Part shown: positions 8,061-16,910 of the stretch, one piece after another
How positions within the stretch are numbered: the first letter of the stretch is position 1
How the letters are laid out: the number at the start of each line of letters is the position of its first letter
Source: Nibribacter roseus
Lineage (GTDB): Bacteria; Bacteroidota; Bacteroidia; Cytophagales; Hymenobacteraceae
Direction of reading: 5' to 3'
Assembly (NCBI RefSeq): GCF_042662225.1
Contig: NZ_JBHSYQ010000016.1
Coordinates: 434,001-498,000 of the forward strand
Length of the DNA: 64,000 nt
The notes under the pieces: model-generated
What the model was told of the DNA's origin: nothing
The model's database searches: none
The model's input: only the letters and a program-made list of their open reading frames with translations
Program-made: the position numbers and the translations under genes

Positions 8061-11000
8061 ATGATTCACTTCTTTTATCGTCAGCCCGATACTGTTTACG
8101 CGTTACAAACGGAGCGTGAACTCACCATTACTGATATTTTAAAACTAGAATGGCTTTTTGGCGGTGCCACGTTAAAACAGGATACTTCTTTAGAAGGATT
8201 CTTCGTCGGCCCACGTGCAGCCATGATTACGCCCTGGAGTACCAATGCTGTGGAAATAACCCAGAACATGGATATTCAGGGGATCATCCGGATTGAGGAA
8301 TTTAAGATAGTAGAGGAAAATTTCTCGGATTATGACCCAATGCTTTCACAGAAGTATAATGGGCTTGATCAGGAAATCTATACTATCCATATTCAGCCGG
8401 AGCCTGTTCTGCCAGTTAGAGATATAGCGGCGTATAATAAAGCAGAAGGACTTTCTTTAAGTGACGAGGAAGTTGCTTACCTGAATGACCTCTCTGAAAG
8501 ATTAGGCAGACCACTGACCGACTCTGAAGTATTTGGTTTTTCACAGGTAAACTCTGAACACTGCCGCCATAAGATCTTCAATGGCAAGTTTGTAATTGAT
8601 GGCGAAGAAAAACCTAGCTCGCTATTCAAGCTAATCCGGAAAACATCAGAGACGAATCCGAACGATATTGTATCAGCATACAAAGACAACGTAGCCTTCA
8701 TCAAGGGGCCGGTGGTGCAGCAGTTTGCCCCTAAACGTGCCGATGAGCCTGATTTTTATCATGTAACGGATTTCGAATCGGTTATTTCTATCAAGGCAGA
8801 AACACATAACTTCCCCACCACGGTAGAGCCATTTAATGGTGCCGCTACTGGTTCCGGCGGGGAAATCAGGGACAGGTTGGCTGGTGGTCAGGGCGCGTTA
8901 CCTCTGGCCGGTACAGCGGTGTATATGACGGCCCTTTCACGCCTGGAGAAAGACCGGCCTTGGGAGATAGCCACCAGAGAAAGAAATTGGCTGTACCAAA
9001 CACCAATGGATATCCTGATCAAAGCCTCTAACGGGGCTACGGATTTCGGAAATAAGTTCGGACAGCCATTGATTACCGGATCTGTCTTAACATTTGAGCA
9101 CGACGAAGCGGCTGACGCTTTGGAAGCCCCCAGAAAACTAGGCTACGACAAAGTGATTATGCTGGCGGGTGGCGTGGGTTACGGCAAAGCAAGCCAAGCC
9201 CAGAAACAGCACCCGAAACCAGGAGATAAAATTGTAATACTGGGTGGTGAAAACTACCGCATAGGCATGGGCGGCGCGGCCGTCTCCTCCGCAGATACCG
9301 GTCAACATGGTTCTGGCATTGAGTTAAACGCCATTCAGCGCTCAAATCCTGAAATGCAGAAACGTGCTGCCAACGCCATACGCGGCATGGTGGAAAGCGA
9401 GCACAATGCCATCGTTTCAATACATGACCACGGCGCTGGTGGGCATTTAAATTGCCTTTCTGAACTGGTAGAAGAAACCGGCGGAAAGATTGACTTAGAT
9501 AAACTCCCGGTAGGCGACCCTACCCTTTCGGCTAAGGAAATCATAGGTAACGAGTCGCAGGAGCGGATGGGCTTGGTAATTGGGGAAGCAGACATTGCCA
9601 CCTTAAAGAAAATTGCCGACCGCGAGCGCTCCCCTATGTACACCGTAGGTGACGTGACCGGAGACCACCGTTTCACCTTTGAATCTGCGTCTAACGGTGA
9701 AAAACCAATGGACCTGGACTTGAGCGACATGTTCGGGAGTTCGCCTAAAGTGGTCTTGACTGACAAAACCGTCTCCAGAACCTACCAACCAGTTACCTAT
9801 GACAAAAACCAGCTGCACACTTACTTAGATCAGGTGTTGCAATTAGAGGCGGTGGCCTGTAAAGACTGGTTAACAAACAAAGTAGACCGCTGCGTGGGAG
9901 GCAGGGTGGCCAAACAGCAATGCGTAGGTCCGTTGCAATTGCCCCTGAACAATTGCGGGGTGATGGCCTTAGACTTTCAGGGCATAGAAGGAGTGGCCAC
10001 TTCGGTAGGCCATGCCCCTATCTCAGCTCTAATTGACCCTGCAGCAGGTAGCCGTAATGCCATTGGTGAGGCCTTATCAAACATTGTCTGGGCTCCAATG
10101 AAAGACGGACTCCAGAGTGTATCGCTTTCAGCTAACTGGATGTGGGCCTCTAAAAATGAGGGTGAGGACGCGCGATTATACAAAGCCGTAGAAGCCTGTT
10201 CTGAATTCGCTATTGCATTGGGCATCAATATCCCAACCGGTAAGGACTCGCTTTCCATGAAGCAGAAGTACAAAGACGAGGAAGTAATTGCTCCAGGCAC
10301 GGTAATCATTTCAGCGGGAGGAAACTGCAGCAACGTGCGCCAGGTGGTAGAACCTGTTCTACAACGTGAGGGTGGCAACTTGTACTACATCAACCTTTCT
10401 AATGATGCCTACAAATTAGGCGGTTCTTCTTTTGCGCAAATCTTCAACAGAATAGGAAACGAAACACCTGATATCACTGATGCAGCACAATTCAAGAACA
10501 CCTTTAACACGCTGCAAGGACTGATAAAAGAAGGTAAGATTGCCGCAGGCCATGATATTGGCAGTGGCGGCTTGATTACCACCTTGCTAGAGATGTGCTT
10601 CGCCGACAATAACTTAGGTGCCAGCATTGATTTATCCTCTCTGGGCGAAGTAGACACCATTAAAGTTCTTTTCGCCGAAAACATTGGTGTAGTTTTCCAA
10701 GCGTCTGCTGAAGTAGAAGAAACTTTCAACTCAAACAGTGTTCCTTTCCATAAAATAGGAACCTGCACTTCTTCTGCCACGCTGGAACTGAAGAACGGCA
10801 CTGAATCATACAGCTTTGATATTGCCCAGCTACGCGACACCTGGTTTAAAACTTCTTACCTGCTGGACATAAAACAAAGCGGTGAAGTGAGTGCCAAGGA
10901 GCGCTTTGAGAACTATAAAAAGCACGAACTAATCTACCAATTTCCTGAAGGGTTTGACGGCAAATTACCAGTCGTTGACCATACTAAACCAAGAATCAAG

Positions 11001-11744
11001 GCAGCCATTATCCGTGAGAAAGGCAGTAACTCGGAGCGTGAAATGGCCAATGCCATGTATCTAGCTGGATTCGATGTGAAAGACGTCCACATGACAGATT
11101 TGATCTCAGGTAGGGAAACGTTGGAAGACATCAGGTTCATTGGCGCGGTGGGTGGTTTTTCTAACTCTGATGTATTGGGGTCTGCCAAAGGCTGGGCGGG
11201 CGCCTTCCTATACAACGAGAAGGCGAAAACAGCTCTGGATAAATTCTTCCAGCGCGAAGACACATTATCAGTGGGTATTTGCAATGGTTGTCAGCTGTTC
11301 GTGGAACTCGGGCTCATCACAATGGGTCACGAAAAGAAAGCGAGAATGCTGCACAACGTGAGCCAGAAGCATGAGAGTATCTTTACTTCATTAACCATTC
11401 AAGAAAATAAATCAGTGATGCTGTCAAGTTTGGCCGGAAGTACCTTAGGCGTTTGGGTATCGCACGGTGAGGGAAGATTCAGTTTGCCGCACACAGAAGA
11501 TCAGTATCAGATTGTGTCTAAATATGCCTACGACACCTATCCGCATTGCCCGAATGGTTCTGACTACAACACTGCCATGATCTGCGATGAAACTGGCCGT
11601 CACCTGGTCATGATGCCGCACATAGAGCGTTCGCTTCTGCAGTGGCAGTGGGCTCACTACCCAAAAGGCCGCCAAGACGAAGTTTCTCCTTGGATGGAGG
11701 CCTTTGTGAATGCCAGAAAGTGGCTGGAGGCGAATGAGAAGTAG
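8061..11744 (+). CDS. purL: Phosphoribosylformylglycinamidine synthase (single-chain PurL)
   Basis: FGAM synthase of de novo purine synthesis: converts FGAR plus glutamine and ATP to FGAM in the cytosol. The product of 1227 residues is the large one-chain form. An N-terminal PurS-like domain is followed by two AIRS-type ATP-binding repeats (FSQVNSEHCRHKIF, KAETHNFPTTVEPFNGAATGSGGEIRD, HDHGAGGHLNCLSELVEE, TGKDSLSMKQKY, HDIGSGGLITTLLEM). The C-terminal glutaminase domain carries the nucleophile Cys in GICNGCQL and the HGEGRF motif. Start ATG 8061 is preferred over a TTG at 8046 because the -7 box leaves it a short leader and family members start with a similar MIHFF sequence. It is followed by a 12-bp hairpin and stands alone. 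Confidence 0.97.
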   Translation: MIHFFYRQPDTVYALQTERELTITDILKLEWLFGGATLKQDTSLEGFFVGPRAAMITPWSTNAVEITQNMDIQGIIRIEEFKIVEENFSDYDPMLSQKYNGLDQEIYTIHIQPEPVLPVRDIAAYNKAEGLSLSDEEVAYLNDLSERLGRPLTDSEVFGFSQVNSEHCRHKIFNGKFVIDGEEKPSSLFKLIRKTSETNPNDIVSAYKDNVAFIKGPVVQQFAPKRADEPDFYHVTDFESVISIKAETHNFPTTVEPFNGAATGSGGEIRDRLAGGQGALPLAGTAVYMTALSRLEKDRPWEIATRERNWLYQTPMDILIKASNGATDFGNKFGQPLITGSVLTFEHDEAADALEAPRKLGYDKVIMLAGGVGYGKASQAQKQHPKPGDKIVILGGENYRIGMGGAAVSSADTGQHGSGIELNAIQRSNPEMQKRAANAIRGMVESEHNAIVSIHDHGAGGHLNCLSELVEETGGKIDLDKLPVGDPTLSAKEIIGNESQERMGLVIGEADIATLKKIADRERSPMYTVGDVTGDHRFTFESASNGEKPMDLDLSDMFGSSPKVVLTDKTVSRTYQPVTYDKNQLHTYLDQVLQLEAVACKDWLTNKVDRCVGGRVAKQQCVGPLQLPLNNCGVMALDFQGIEGVATSVGHAPISALIDPAAGSRNAIGEALSNIVWAPMKDGLQSVSLSANWMWASKNEGEDARLYKAVEACSEFAIALGINIPTGKDSLSMKQKYKDEEVIAPGTVIISAGGNCSNVRQVVEPVLQREGGNLYYINLSNDAYKLGGSSFAQIFNRIGNETPDITDAAQFKNTFNTLQGLIKEGKIAAGHDIGSGGLITTLLEMCFADNNLGASIDLSSLGEVDTIKVLFAENIGVVFQASAEVEETFNSNSVPFHKIGTCTSSATLELKNGTESYSFDIAQLRDTWFKTSYLLDIKQSGEVSAKERFENYKKHELIYQFPEGFDGKLPVVDHTKPRIKAAIIREKGSNSEREMANAMYLAGFDVKDVHMTDLISGRETLEDIRFIGAVGGFSNSDVLGSAKGWAGAFLYNEKAKTALDKFFQREDTLSVGICNGCQLFVELGLITMGHEKKARMLHNVSQKHESIFTSLTIQENKSVMLSSLAGSTLGVWVSHGEGRFSLPHTEDQYQIVSKYAYDTYPHCPNGSDYNTAMICDETGRHLVMMPHIERSLLQWQWAHYPKGRQDEVSPWMEAFVNARKWLEANEK

Positions 11745-11788
11745 ATAATTAGGCGGTCATTTAAATCATGTTCTACATAAGTGCTCTT

Positions 11789-11820
11789 GTAACAGGTAAG
11801 TCTATAGGCTTACCTGTTAC
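11789..11820 (+). terminator. Hairpin after purL
   Basis: GTAACAGGTAAG (11789-11800) and CTTACCTGTTAC (11809-11820) pair perfectly around an 8-nt loop, 45 bp after the stop. There is only a weak T-tract. Confidence 0.6.
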
Positions 11821-11831
11821 TGTTTACTACC

Positions 11832-11870
11832 TGTTTTGGACTTGTTTTTAGAAAAATAGACCTAAAAAGC
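11832..11870. repeat. Intergenic palindrome copy 2 (degenerate)
   Basis: GTTTTGGACTTG... and ...ATAGACCTAAAAA keep the family frame with mismatches. It lies between purL and the pseudouridine synthase gene. Confidence 0.55.
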
Positions 11871-12026
11871 ACAAGTATGTAATTTGAAGCTCAAGCCTCT
11901 AACAGATACCAATTATTTATTAGAGAAGCCAAACCTAGCCTCTACGACAATCCATATAAACTCTAAACCTAATAGTTGACAGAGGGGATGATAATTATTT
12001 CATTTAGAATATTAGTAGTATAAAGC

Positions 12027-12740
12027 GTGCTGGAGATCATTTATCAAGACGAGTATTACGTGGCCATCAACAAACCTAATGGTTTGCTGGTGCATCGTAC
12101 GCGCATTGCCGAAGAGAAAAAAGAGTTTGCCCTGCAAATGCTGCGCGACCAGTTGGGATATCGCGTTTACCCGCTGCACCGCTTAGACCGTGGTACCTCA
12201 GGTGTGTTGCTCTTCTCTAAATCGCCGGAGGCGGCGGCACCACTGGTAAAGGCATTTGAAGCACGTGAGCCAGACAAAACTTATTACGCTATTGTGCGGG
12301 GGTACGCCCCAGAAGCAGGCACTATTGTCAGCCCCATCCGACCTGACAAAGACAACGGGCTAAAAGAACCACAGGACGCCCTCACACAATTTACCCGACT
12401 GGCCACCGTTGAACTTCCCATTCCGGTGGGGCGCTACCAAACCGCGCGCTACAGTTTAGTAAAAGTAAAGCCAGAGACAGGTCGAATGCACCAGATCCGG
12501 AAGCATTTCGCGCACCTGCGGCACTACATCATCGGAGATAAAAAGCATGGTGATTGGCGGCACAACCTCATGTTTTTGGAGCAGCTGAACAGCCCTTATA
12601 TGCTGCTTCATTCTGCTTCACTCCTGTTTAAACATCCGGCTACAGGTGAACAGATTGAAATAAGTGCGAATATGCCAGAAAACATGAAACGCCTCTGCGT
12701 ACAATTCGGCTGGGGGAATGTGCTCTCAGATTTGAAATAA
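12027..12740 (+). CDS. truC: RNA pseudouridine synthase, TruC-like
   Basis: 237 residues of the RluA/TruC superfamily. The catalytic motif is YPLHRLDRGTSGVLLFSKS, with the Asp that attacks uridine. KPNGLLVHRT near the N-terminus and ETGRMHQIRKHFAHL are the other family signatures. Its length and the lack of an S4 domain fit TruC, which modifies U65 of tRNA, better than the larger RluA/C/D enzymes. The start is GTG at 12027; MLEIIYQDEYYVAINKP is a normal N-terminus, and no ATG lies nearby. Convergent with the MDR gene. The exact RNA target is inference. Confidence 0.85.
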   Translation: MLEIIYQDEYYVAINKPNGLLVHRTRIAEEKKEFALQMLRDQLGYRVYPLHRLDRGTSGVLLFSKSPEAAAPLVKAFEAREPDKTYYAIVRGYAPEAGTIVSPIRPDKDNGLKEPQDALTQFTRLATVELPIPVGRYQTARYSLVKVKPETGRMHQIRKHFAHLRHYIIGDKKHGDWRHNLMFLEQLNSPYMLLHSASLLFKHPATGEQIEISANMPENMKRLCVQFGWGNVLSDLK

Positions 12741-12803
12741 GATTATAGATAAAACTATGAAGTAAGTTTTCCAGAAGCAGAAATATCAGAAACCACAGAT
12801 AAG

Positions 12804-12840
12804 GCTTTTAGGCCTAATTTCCAGAATTTAGCGCTAAAAC
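12804..12840. repeat. Intergenic palindrome copy 3 (partly degenerate)
   Basis: GCTTTTAGGCCTAATTT and TTTAGCGCTAAAAC flank a short centre. It lies between the convergent truC and MDR genes. Confidence 0.6.
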
Positions 12841-12894
12841 AGCAATATTACTCGTTTTCTATTTTGTAAAATTTTTTTCCTGTAAAAGCATAAT

Positions 12895-13923
12895 TTAGAA
12901 TTCTACCTTCACCACTACCTTACCTACTGTCTCTCCGCGTTGGAATAAGCTAATTGCCTTATGCATTTGGTGGAATGAGAATACATGACCAACATACTGA
13001 GGCTTTAATTGCAGAGCTATCAGCTTTTGAAGCAAATGGTGCATCATGTCTGTCTGCTCGTACAGGTAAATCAGGTTAAAGCCCATCAAAGACTTGTTCA
13101 GGGTAGGCAGGCGCAGCGGGTCAATCTTGGGGCGGCGCAGGAATTTCCAGATCAGGTTGGGATAATTTGGACTGGAACTGTGGCTGGAGAAACTGGCATT
13201 GCCATACACTACCATTCGTCCCATAGGCGCCATTGCCTCCCACCCCTGTTTTAATATTTTGCCGCCAATGCACTCCATAATAATCTGCAGAGGCCGGTCT
13301 CTTAGCGTCTGCTGTAGCTTTTTGGGAAACTCACGGTCTCGTAGAATAACAGCATCATACGCTTCCTGCTCCTGCAGAAACTCTACTTTATCAGCTCTAC
13401 CTACGGTGCCAATGGTGTAAGCGTCAAACTTTTTGCAAATATGGTTGGCCAAAATGCCTACTCCGCCCGCCGCACTATGTATGAGCACTGTCATTCCCTT
13501 CTGTAGATCTCCCAGCTGGGTAAGGGCATAATAAGCAGTGAGTCCCTGTACCAAAAAGCCTGCCCCCTCTTCAAAACTCCACTCCTCGGGCAGAGGCACT
13601 ACATAACGGTGATGTATATTCAGATGGCTGACGTACCCGCCAAATTTAGTGGCACCCATCACCCTGTCACCCAATTCCCACTCTGTCACGGCTGCCCCCA
13701 CAACAACTACCACCCCAGAAAATTCTAAACCCGGTATAAAAGAACCTGCCGGAGTGGCACTGTATAAGCCTTGCATAGCGAATATATCGGCAAAATTCAG
13801 ACCTATGGCTTTCACCTGAATGCAGACTTCGTCTGGCTTAGGGGCTTCCAGCACTTCTGTTTGTAATGCCAAGTTCTTAATGGATCCAGCCTTAGGCATT
13901 CGGAACACCTGCCGTTTTAACAT
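12895..13923 (-). CDS. Zinc-independent MDR oxidoreductase, quinone-reductase/VAT-1-like
   Basis: 342 residues of the medium-chain dehydrogenase/reductase superfamily. The N-terminal GroES-like half has GLNFADIFAMQGLY and PGLEFSGVV. The Rossmann half carries the NAD(P)-binding motif HSAAGGVGILANHICK. The catalytic zinc ligands of alcohol dehydrogenases are absent, as in quinone oxidoreductases. The C-terminal HQMHKAISLFQRGETVGKVVV is typical of the VAT-1/QOR branch. Likely activity is NADPH-dependent reduction of a quinone or enone; the substrate is unknown. Convergent with truC, no operon partner. Confidence 0.85.
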   Translation of the reverse strand: MLKRQVFRMPKAGSIKNLALQTEVLEAPKPDEVCIQVKAIGLNFADIFAMQGLYSATPAGSFIPGLEFSGVVVVVGAAVTEWELGDRVMGATKFGGYVSHLNIHHRYVVPLPEEWSFEEGAGFLVQGLTAYYALTQLGDLQKGMTVLIHSAAGGVGILANHICKKFDAYTIGTVGRADKVEFLQEQEAYDAVILRDREFPKKLQQTLRDRPLQIIMECIGGKILKQGWEAMAPMGRMVVYGNASFSSHSSSPNYPNLIWKFLRRPKIDPLRLPTLNKSLMGFNLIYLYEQTDMMHHLLQKLIALQLKPQYVGHVFSFHQMHKAISLFQRGETVGKVVVKVEF

Positions 13924-14051
13924 AGCACAAGAGAATATTAGTGAAAGTGATAGTTACGCAATACTGTCAAATATGTGAGATGTGTATAACTGATTTGCTT
14001 CTGTAGGTCCCATTATGACAGCCATTAATGCTACCTACTTGAATTTTTAGG

Positions 14052-14780
14052 TCAGGCGCTGTAGACGGAATACAGCGGTGTTGCCAAAAAAGTAGCACGG
14101 TTTACTTCTACCACTTCTTTATTGATGATAAGGTAATACCGCACCTTTTTGGCGAGATGAAATTTGTTCACCAATACGCCGTCCTCGGCATACTCCGTCA
14201 CTTTTACCTCGCTCGCTATTTTATCCTGCACCTGTTGAGGAGTTAGTTTCTCAGGGGCAGCGGTTTTATGCAAAATTTCGAGGTCGGCTATTTCTTTTAA
14301 ACTTCCTGCCTGTAACATTACTGCTTTCACTTTGCACCCTGGTTGCAGTTGCGCAAAATATTCACTTGCCCTAGCAGATAATCGCCAAAGCCCCTGCCGG
14401 TCACAGGCAAAATACCTATACTCCAAAGGCCCATCCTCACCCGGAAGCAGTTTTATGAAGTAGAACTTGTCTGTTATTTCTGTTTCTACCTCTTGGGCAG
14501 CGTCTGCAGCTTTATAATACTTTCGGTACCTGCGGTAGTCTTTCCACCCAGAAGAAAATGCTTTAAATGCTAATATCAGCAGCAACAAACCTATCATGGA
14601 AAGGGCATATCCCCACCAGGGCTCGTTTAGATCATAATCTTCAGGGGTGCGATCACTCACCCAAAAGTGAATAAACCGGGACAAGCAAAGTAGCGCAATA
14701 AGCAGCAGGCAAGAGGCTAGCTTTAGCGTAAATTTGGCATCTTCAAGGCTTTCCTTCAAGTACTCGTCTGGTTTCTGCAT
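14052..14780 (-). CDS. Unrecognised two-helix membrane protein
   Basis: 242 residues. Two transmembrane segments near the N-terminus (about residues 20-40 and 56-74) form a hairpin with a short loop. A basic stretch (WKDYRRYRKYYKA) follows, then a soluble alpha/beta domain of about 140 residues rich in charged residues, probably cytoplasmic by the positive-inside rule. The domain is not one I recognise; it contains FIKLLPGEDGPLEYRYFACD and ends in FLATPLYSVYSA. It stands alone between the MDR gene and hemN. Confidence 0.65.
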   Translation of the reverse strand: MQKPDEYLKESLEDAKFTLKLASCLLLIALLCLSRFIHFWVSDRTPEDYDLNEPWWGYALSMIGLLLLILAFKAFSSGWKDYRRYRKYYKAADAAQEVETEITDKFYFIKLLPGEDGPLEYRYFACDRQGLWRLSARASEYFAQLQPGCKVKAVMLQAGSLKEIADLEILHKTAAPEKLTPQQVQDKIASEVKVTEYAEDGVLVNKFHLAKKVRYYLIINKEVVEVNRATFLATPLYSVYSA

Positions 14781-14940
14781 AGGGGTTGTTCTACAGACGA
14801 ATATAAAAACTTTAGTTTAATTGGCTAAGAAGGGAACAAAGGCTTCTTATTCACCTCTACATCCTCCTTTCCTTCTTTATTGAAACTAAAAACCTAAAGG
14901 CCTGACAAACAAAGTCGCTACAAAAAAGTAATTGATTCTA

Positions 14941-14976
14941 TTTTTAGCTTACTTTTCAGAAAACAGGTTTAAAACT
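14941..14976. repeat. Intergenic palindrome copy 4 (degenerate)
   Basis: TTTTTAGCTTACTTTTCAG and AAAACAGGTTTAAAAC match the family layout with several mismatches. It lies beyond the 3' end of hemN. Confidence 0.5.
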
Positions 14977-15052
14977 GCTTTCGGTTTTTTGAATATAATA
15001 GGGCTCTGCACTTGGCAGGCCCCTCTTTTCAACAACCAAAACAAAATTTATA

Positions 15053-16447
15053 CTATATAGCTTTGCTAAACGTAGAGCTGAATCCCTGCTCCGCCTGTTT
15101 CACTTTCTGGTCAAACAGCATGCAGATGTTTCGCACGAAGGCTTGGCCTAGGCTGGTAACTTTTAACAACCGGTTTTCAAAAGTTAAAAGTCCTTCACCT
15201 TCCATTTCATGCAAAGAGAGTAGCGTTTTTCCGTCAATTAAAAACTCCAATTCTTTTGTAATTTGTAATTCTCCATGGCAGGCAATGGACAGTATAGATT
15301 CCTTCCGGATTAGGTCTTCCTCTGTAAGCAAATGTCCTTTAAAAATGGCTAAGTTTCCTTCGGCAATACTGGCTTTGTATTCTTCTACCTTTTTCAGGTT
15401 TTGCATGTACCCGTATTTGGCATCACTGATAGACGAGGTGCCCAGGCCAATAAGTAAATCAGTGTGGCAGGTGGTGTAGCCCATGAAGTTACGGTGCAGT
15501 TTTCCGTTTTGCTGAGCCTGGTACAGCGTGTCATTAGGCAGAGCGAAATGGTCCATGCCTATGTCATGGTAACCCATAGCTTTGAATTTGCGGAGACCCA
15601 ATTCATACAGCGCCCGCTTTTCTGCTCCGGAAGGCAAATCTGTTTCTGAATAGCCCCGCTGGCTCGGCGAAGCCCACGGCACATGCGCGTAGGAATAAAA
15701 AGCAATACGGTCTGGCCTCAGCAGCGCCACCTGGTCAATAGTGTTAGAAACTGACTCCAAAGTTTGGTGCGGCAGGCCATAGATCAAGTCAAAGTTCACC
15801 GATTCATAGCCAATTCGGCGAGCTTCTACAGTGGCCACTTTCACGTTCTCGAAGGGCTGCACGCGGTTAATGGTAAGTTGCACTTTTGGGTCGAAGTCTT
15901 GCACGCCGTAGCTCACGCGCCGGAAGCCTAAATCATACAGCGTTTGCAGATGCTCAAATGTTGTGTTATTGGGGTGGCCCTCCAAACTGAATTCCCGCTC
16001 AGGGTGTATGTCAGCGGAAGCATAAATTCTTTCCAGTAAAAGCCTGAGATTCTCGGGGCTAAAAAAAGTAGGAGTTCCGCCGCCAAGGTGCAGTTCCCGC
16101 AGAATAGGCTTTTCGGTAAAACGGTTGACGTATAGTTGCCACTCGTCCATAACCGCTTTGATATAGCCACCTTCCACGCCATGGTTCGTGGTGATGCGTT
16201 TATTGCAGCCGCAGTAGGTACAAAGCTTTTCGCAGAAAGGCAGGTGCAGGTACAGGCTAATGCCTTTCTCTGCGTTAGATTCATTGAATGTCCGCTCCAC
16301 TACCTGCAGCCACTGTTCCTGCGTAGGCGCTTGCGGGTCCCAGAAAGGCACGGTAGGATAACTCGTATACCGCGGCGCCGATACGTTATATTTCTGAATC
16401 AGATATTCTGAGGGATTTGCTGGGGGTATAAGGCAAGTACCGTTCAT
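15053..16447 (-). CDS. hemN: Oxygen-independent coproporphyrinogen III oxidase
   Basis: Radical-SAM enzyme that decarboxylates coproporphyrinogen III to protoporphyrinogen IX without O2, feeding haem synthesis. It shows KYNVSAPRYTSYPTVPFW near the N-terminus and the cluster motif CxxxCxxC in FCEKLCTYCGCNK. ELHLGGGTPTFFSPENL, SLEGHPNNT and RVSYGVQDFDPKVQ are standard HemN blocks. The C-terminal HemN domain is present. I chose ATG 16447 (464 residues) over 16477 because a good promoter -7 box at 16475-16482 would put the transcription start downstream of 16477. A candidate FNR-type site lies further upstream, which fits low-oxygen control. It matches the cbb3 oxidase in the same window, also a low-oxygen system that needs haem. 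Confidence 0.95.
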   Translation of the reverse strand: MNGTCLIPPANPSEYLIQKYNVSAPRYTSYPTVPFWDPQAPTQEQWLQVVERTFNESNAEKGISLYLHLPFCEKLCTYCGCNKRITTNHGVEGGYIKAVMDEWQLYVNRFTEKPILRELHLGGGTPTFFSPENLRLLLERIYASADIHPEREFSLEGHPNNTTFEHLQTLYDLGFRRVSYGVQDFDPKVQLTINRVQPFENVKVATVEARRIGYESVNFDLIYGLPHQTLESVSNTIDQVALLRPDRIAFYSYAHVPWASPSQRGYSETDLPSGAEKRALYELGLRKFKAMGYHDIGMDHFALPNDTLYQAQQNGKLHRNFMGYTTCHTDLLIGLGTSSISDAKYGYMQNLKKVEEYKASIAEGNLAIFKGHLLTEEDLIRKESILSIACHGELQITKELEFLIDGKTLLSLHEMEGEGLLTFENRLLKVTSLGQAFVRNICMLFDQKVKQAEQGFSSTFSKAI

Positions 16448-16474
16448 GTTCTTCAATTGTTCTAAATAACAGTA

Positions 16475-16505
16475 CAAAAATACCGCACCCCCTGCCGCTC
16501 TGAAA
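16475..16505 (-). promoter_or_regulatory. Candidate hemN promoter
   Basis: On the minus strand a TTTC (16505-16502) lies 19 bp from TATTTTTG (16482-16475), matching TTTG-N19-TAnnTTTG with one change. This supports the hemN start at 16447. Confidence 0.5.
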
Positions 16506-16526
16506 TGACATTAGAATAGGCAAAAT

Positions 16527-16540
16527 ATGATTTTAATCAT
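16527..16540. promoter_or_regulatory. Candidate FNR/CRP-type operator upstream of hemN
   Basis: ATGATTTTAATCAT has TGAT-N4-ATCA half sites like the FNR/CRP core TTGAT-N4-ATCAA. Its centre lies about 65 bp upstream of the inferred hemN transcription start. Confidence 0.4.
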
Positions 16541-16601
16541 TAAATGAACTACTCCTAGAAATTGCCTAAACAGTTACATTTCCCCTATTTCCTGCATTCC
16601 C

Positions 16602-16640
16602 GTTCTTGAGCTGTTTTCTTAAAAAGAGGCCAAAAACACC
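16602..16640. repeat. Intergenic palindrome copy 5 (degenerate)
   Basis: GAGCTGTTTTCTTAAAAAG with GGCCAAAAAC. It lies in the divergent hemN-gdhA spacer, so it cannot be a simple terminator. Confidence 0.45.
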
Positions 16641-16910
16641 TTCTCCTTTTCCCTCCTCCCCCTGATTAATTCAAAACTCCTTAAAGCCGACTACCTTAGC
16701 TAAACATCATGCTTTCTCCACCTCAACCACAGGTTTTCTTCTACTTTACCTTCAGAAGAAGCATTTTTTATTAGATTTTGATAATTTTTTATATCCATAT
16801 ACAAGATTTCCATTATTATATTGCAAGTGTTAATTTATTGGCAATACAATAGTCACTCCAAACGAATTAGCATAACCCCATTTTTCAAAACAGAAGAGAA
16901 CATACTAACT

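Noticed and set aside
16821..16910. N-terminal extension of glutamate dehydrogenase
   Set aside because: The family starts near MDTLVKEFL, and the extension is AT-rich and not protein-like.
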